From contig NZ_AP023418.1 of assembly GCF_018408575.1 (NCBI RefSeq), forward strand, positions 1,206,415 through 1,270,414: a stretch of 64,000 bases of DNA. Reading direction: 5' to 3'. This stretch comes from Vescimonas coprocola (GTDB lineage Bacteria; Bacillota; Clostridia; Oscillospirales; Oscillospiraceae). Position numbers and translations under genes: made by a program. Below are positions 61,123-64,000 of this stretch, one piece after another; the first letter of the stretch is position 1; the number at the start of each line of letters is the position of its first letter. A model generated the notes under the pieces. It was not told where the DNA came from. It searched no databases and saw only the letters and a program-made list of their open reading frames with translations.

Positions 61123-62583
61123 TTAATACGCCTGCTCGATCTTCTCCAGGATCTCCGGCTTCAGCGACAGCATCCGGCAGATGTTCAGGGCGTCTCTGGG
61201 GCAGTCGGACTTCCCCTCCACCCGGTACAGGCCGTAGTTCATGTGCCGTGCGATGACCTGAATGCCGTCGTCGCCGGTAGCCGCCAGCTCCTGCCGGATC
61301 TGCTCCGGATCCACGTCCCGCAGTCCGATGATCTGATAGTGCAGCCGGGCGTTCTCTGCCACCTTGTCGTAGTGGGTGGTCAGCAGGGAGATGGCCTTCA
61401 CCTCGTTGAGGTATTTGGTCACTGCCTGCACGATGACGGCGCCCTCGTCGGGGTTGGTGCCCCGTGCGAACTCATCCAGCAGGAACAGGGAGTAGCCCTG
61501 CTCCACCTCCTCCAGCGCCTTCTGGAACTGCACGATCTCCGAGCCGAAGCCGGACAGGCCCGACTGGATGGACTGCAAGTCGTCAAAGAGCATCTTCACG
61601 CTGTAAAACAGCGGCATCCGGGCCTTCTTGGCGCAGACCAGAAAGCCCGCCTGCAAAAGCAGCACGTTCAGAGCCACGGTTTTCATCACCACGGACTTAC
61701 CGCCCATGTTGGCGCCGGTGATAACGGTGGCCCCCTGCTCCAGCCGGATGGACACCGGCACGAAGGACCGTCCCTTCTGCTCCAGCAGGTCGCACAGCTC
61801 GGGATTGATCATATCCGTCAGCTCCAACTCCGTCTCCGTGATCTCCGGCCGCACGCCGCCGTAGCGCACGGCAAACAGCGCCTTCTGGATGATGAAGTCC
61901 AGCCGGCCCGCCGTGTCGGCGTCCTCCAGCAGATCTCCTGCCAGCGGAGCCAGCGCCTGCCCCATGCTGCGGCGCACCTTGGTCTCCTCGCTGTCCTCCT
62001 CGGCACAGACACGGGTCCGGCGGGAGCGCAGCTCCTCCTTCTCGGCATCGGTCTGTGCATGGTGCAGCTGCTCCTCGATCTGCTTCTTGGCCGCACGGAT
62101 CTCCCTCAGCTTGGGCGTTGCATTGTCGGGGATGTAGAAGCCACGGCTGCGGGTCTTGTCCGGATCCAGGATCTCCAGCGCCTGCGCCGGATCATGGAAG
62201 GCCAGCGCCTTAAAGTGGGTAGTCTGGCACACCTGCTGGAACAGGGGGATCAGGCTCTCCAGCCGCTGGAGATATACCTTGATTTCAAACAGCTCCACAT
62301 GATCCGGGATCTCCAGCGCCTGGCACCGGCGCAGAGAGCCACGAATATCCTTCATCTGGCACAGCATCAGCCCGATCCTGTCGTACAGGGGCTTCAGGGC
62401 ATCCGCCGCCTTGGCGGCCTGCTCCACGTTATACAGCTCCGTCTCCAGCTCCTCCCGCTCGTCGGGGGAGTAGTAGCGCAGCTTGCGGATCTTCTCCTGA
62501 CCGAAGGGGCTGCACCCGTGGAGAGTCTCCAGCGCATACTGCAAGCCGATTTTTTCCCTCTCTTCAAAGCGAATATTGATCAT
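61123..62583 (-). CDS. kamC: Aminomutase reactivase ATPase, MutS-like (KamC)
   Basis: 486 residues. The C-terminal half is a MutS-type ABC ATPase: ITGANMGGKSVVMKTVALN (Walker A), LFLLDEFARGTNPDEG (Walker B) and LLTTHYDK. The N-terminal half has the MutS-like helical lever but no mismatch-recognition domain. MutS-like proteins next to B12-dependent aminomutases are named KamC (reactivase). It overlaps kamB by 4 bases and lies upstream of the kam operon. The symbol is from context and memory of the family. Confidence 0.82.
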   Translation of the reverse strand: MINIRFEEREKIGLQYALETLHGCSPFGQEKIRKLRYYSPDEREELETELYNVEQAAKAADALKPLYDRIGLMLCQMKDIRGSLRRCQALEIPDHVELFEIKVYLQRLESLIPLFQQVCQTTHFKALAFHDPAQALEILDPDKTRSRGFYIPDNATPKLREIRAAKKQIEEQLHHAQTDAEKEELRSRRTRVCAEEDSEETKVRRSMGQALAPLAGDLLEDADTAGRLDFIIQKALFAVRYGGVRPEITETELELTDMINPELCDLLEQKGRSFVPVSIRLEQGATVITGANMGGKSVVMKTVALNVLLLQAGFLVCAKKARMPLFYSVKMLFDDLQSIQSGLSGFGSEIVQFQKALEEVEQGYSLFLLDEFARGTNPDEGAVIVQAVTKYLNEVKAISLLTTHYDKVAENARLHYQIIGLRDVDPEQIRQELAATGDDGIQVIARHMNYGLYRVEGKSDCPRDALNICRMLSLKPEILEKIEQAY

Positions 62584-63512
62584 GTCAGCTCCTCCTTCAC
62601 ATTGATGACGGGGACATCCACCGCCTCCCGCATCCGTGTCATAAATTCATCCTTGTCGAACTTCCAGCCGTAGGCGGACACCGGGTTGATGGTGACGCAC
62701 AGGGTCCGGGCGGCCTCCTCCGTCTCCAGCCGCACCTGACGGGTCTGGAGCTTATCCAGCGCATCGCTGCTCAGCAGTACCTTGCTGGGGTCCTTCACCA
62801 CCAGCCGGGTATTCCGCAGCACACCGGAGCGCAGCAGAGGCATCACCATGGTATCCGTCAGCGCCCCGGAGATCAGAGCCTCGCCGTGATCCTTCAGGCA
62901 CTTCTCCAGACTCTCCTCCATCTCCGGGGGCATAGTCTCCGCCTTGGGCAGATTCATCAGCCGGTACACATGGGCGGTGTCGGCCACGACCTTGTCGATG
63001 CTCATGTGGTATGAGGCCCCGGTGCAGAGAATGACCCCCTCCGCCACAGCCCGTGCGCCCAGAGACTTGCGGCCCAGAGCGCCGTCGATGATGGACTTGT
63101 CGGCCCCCATCTCGAAGAACAGCCGGGAGACCTCCTTGAGCTGCGTGGTGATGGACGGCCCTGCCAGCTGGACATTGCCGTCGCTGCGGGCCCGGAAGAT
63201 CACCACCTCCCCCAGCGGTGTGGGGATGCCGGTGGTCTCCATGATCTCCAGCGTGGTGTCCCCCAGCCGCAGCATATCCTTGGCGGTGGCGATGAGAGTC
63301 CCCTCCCGCACGAAGATGCCGGGCTTCTCCGTGCCGGTGACCACGTCGGTGGACTCGCCGTCCCGGCCGATGGAGGTCAGGCCCAGCGTCCCCTGCAGGC
63401 GGTCGTGGTGCAGCATCCAGTTGAGCATGGTGGTTTTTCCGGCATTCTTGCACATTCCCACGATGGACATGGTCTGAACGCCGTTGAGCAGCTGTAACAG
63501 CTCTGCGGACAT
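62580..63512 (-). CDS. kamB: Aminomutase reactivase subunit, P-loop protein (KamB)
   Basis: 310 residues. It starts with MSIVGMCKNAGKTTMLNWM, a P-loop of the SIMIBI type (GMCKNAGKT). LTSIGRDGE and IIDGALGRKSLGARAV follow. Small P-loop proteins of this kind pair with KamC to repair inactive lysine 5,6-aminomutase with ATP. The two genes overlap by four bases (ATGA) and precede the fermentation operon. A TATAAT lies about 45 bp upstream on the minus strand. Confidence 0.8.
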   Translation of the reverse strand: MSAELLQLLNGVQTMSIVGMCKNAGKTTMLNWMLHHDRLQGTLGLTSIGRDGESTDVVTGTEKPGIFVREGTLIATAKDMLRLGDTTLEIMETTGIPTPLGEVVIFRARSDGNVQLAGPSITTQLKEVSRLFFEMGADKSIIDGALGRKSLGARAVAEGVILCTGASYHMSIDKVVADTAHVYRLMNLPKAETMPPEMEESLEKCLKDHGEALISGALTDTMVMPLLRSGVLRNTRLVVKDPSKVLLSSDALDKLQTRQVRLETEEAARTLCVTINPVSAYGWKFDKDEFMTRMREAVDVPVINVKEELT

Positions 63513-63662
63513 ATCTACATACCCCTTCCGGTCAAATTTCAGTCAAATATAGATTATAGCGTATTTCGCCGGAAAAAGAAAGAGGAAAAACAAATTCTCC
63601 CTCTTTTCCGCCCCATTCCATGTAAAATACCGGAAAACCTCTGTCCCGCTCCACGGCGGAGG

Positions 63663-63691
63663 TTGTTTTATGGGAGAAACTGGCGTATAAT
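63663..63691 (+). promoter_or_regulatory. Promoter for polA
   Basis: TTGTTT (63663-63668), spacer 17 bp, TATAAT (63686-63691), 39 bp before the polA start codon. Confidence 0.65.
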
Positions 63692-63729
63692 AAAATGGAA
63701 TATGCCAAGAAGTATAAGGAGGACCCTCC

Positions 63730-64000
63730 ATGAAACTGATGGTCATCGACGGCAACAGCATCGTCAACCGGGCCTATTATGGCATCCGCCCCCTGTCCAC
63801 ACGGGACGGGCTATATACCCATGCCATCTATGGCTTTCTCACCACCCTCCAGCGGCTGCTGGACGAGGAGCAGCCGGAGGCGCTGTGCGTCACCTTCGAC
63901 CGCCGGGAGCCCACCTTCCGCCATCAGGCGGATGAACGCTACAAGGCCCAGCGCAAGGGGATGCCGGAGGAGCTGGCCATGCAGCTGCCGTATCTGAAGC
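63730..64000 (+). CDS. polA: DNA polymerase I, N-terminal part (3' end outside window)
   Basis: 90 visible residues from the ATG at 63730 (AAGGAGGACC upstream). MKLMVIDGNSIVNRAYYG and CVTFDRREPTFRHQADERYKA are the start of the 5'-3' exonuclease domain, with its metal-binding Asp residues. The rest of the gene runs off the window. A stand-alone exonuclease cannot be fully excluded. Confidence 0.9.
   Translation, partial: MKLMVIDGNSIVNRAYYGIRPLSTRDGLYTHAIYGFLTTLQRLLDEEQPEALCVTFDRREPTFRHQADERYKAQRKGMPEELAMQLPYLK

Noticed and set aside
61123-62583. DNA mismatch repair protein MutS/MutS2
   Set aside because: No mismatch-recognition or Smr domain; the kamB overlap and aminomutase neighbours fit a reactivase better.
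1-64000. tRNA or rRNA genes
   Set aside because: No tRNA cloverleaf (GGTTCGAATCC-type arm) or rRNA sequence was seen in any intergenic region.

Overview
The window is a 64 kb, GC-rich (about 60 percent) stretch of a bacterial chromosome. Its features point to a strictly anaerobic, amino-acid-fermenting Clostridia member, most likely of the Oscillospiraceae (Intestinimonas / Lawsonibacter / Flavonifractor type). The reasons are a complete lysine-to-butyrate pathway, a crotonyl-CoA to butyryl-CoA operon with electron-transfer flavoproteins, T-box and lysine riboswitches, a rubredoxin-fused flavodiiron protein, an ECF vitamin transporter and Firmicutes-style sigma-A promoters. The family placement is inference from gene content.

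Layout. 1-3238: 5' part of a very large HD plus nucleotidyltransferase protein (minus). 3239-3607: first copy of a structured intergenic repeat. 3608-6489: pyrG and a DAHP synthase (minus). 6667-9222: two DegV proteins and an Rrf2 regulator (plus). 9649-10323: a VTT-domain membrane protein, with an 11-bp-periodic repeat array upstream. 10815-15319: xanthine-dehydrogenase-like xdhCBA (minus) and a divergent MocA-type cytidylyltransferase. 15433-20371: a YoaK protein, then an alanine-type T-box, a CAT-like acetyltransferase, alaS and a HIT protein. 20473-25066: a lipoprotein and an AT-rich secreted metalloprotease, greA with a MocR regulator, a divergent ECF S-component and a YwlG-like protein. 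25132-27888: an ArsB/NhaD-type transporter and a lipoprotein. 27961-32819: crt-hbd-bcd-etfB-etfA (minus). 33209-39346: trmB, flavodiiron protein, infC-rpmI-rplT, a Gln/Asn-rich miniprotein, GNAT, VanY-like peptidase and a nucleotidyltransferase. 39649-45630: two LCP proteins, EamA, repeat copy 2 and a MATE transporter. 45832-46049: MATE pseudogene. 46393-51978: purine salvage operon with a divergent MerR regulator. 52143-52672: decayed recombinase and kinase fragments. 52773-60559: lysine fermentation operon. 61123-63512: kamC and kamB. 63730-end: polA start.

How it works together. Lysine goes through KamA, KamDE, Kdd, Kce and Kal to crotonyl-CoA. Bcd-EtfAB from the second operon reduces this to butyryl-CoA, and AtoDA moves the CoA to acetoacetate and releases butyrate. 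KamB and KamC are probably the repair chaperones of the B12-dependent KamDE. The lysine operon starts with a promoter and a lysine riboswitch (60662-60832). The 3' strand of its P1 helix is also the 5' strand of a strong terminator, so lysine should turn the operon on. The butyryl-CoA operon instead has a TetR-like palindrome in its promoter.

The main unexplained items are the 188-bp structured repeat found twice with a compensatory base-pair change, the 11-bp-phased array, the acetyltransferase between an alanine T-box and alaS, and a MerR-type 19-bp-spacer promoter driving the purine genes.
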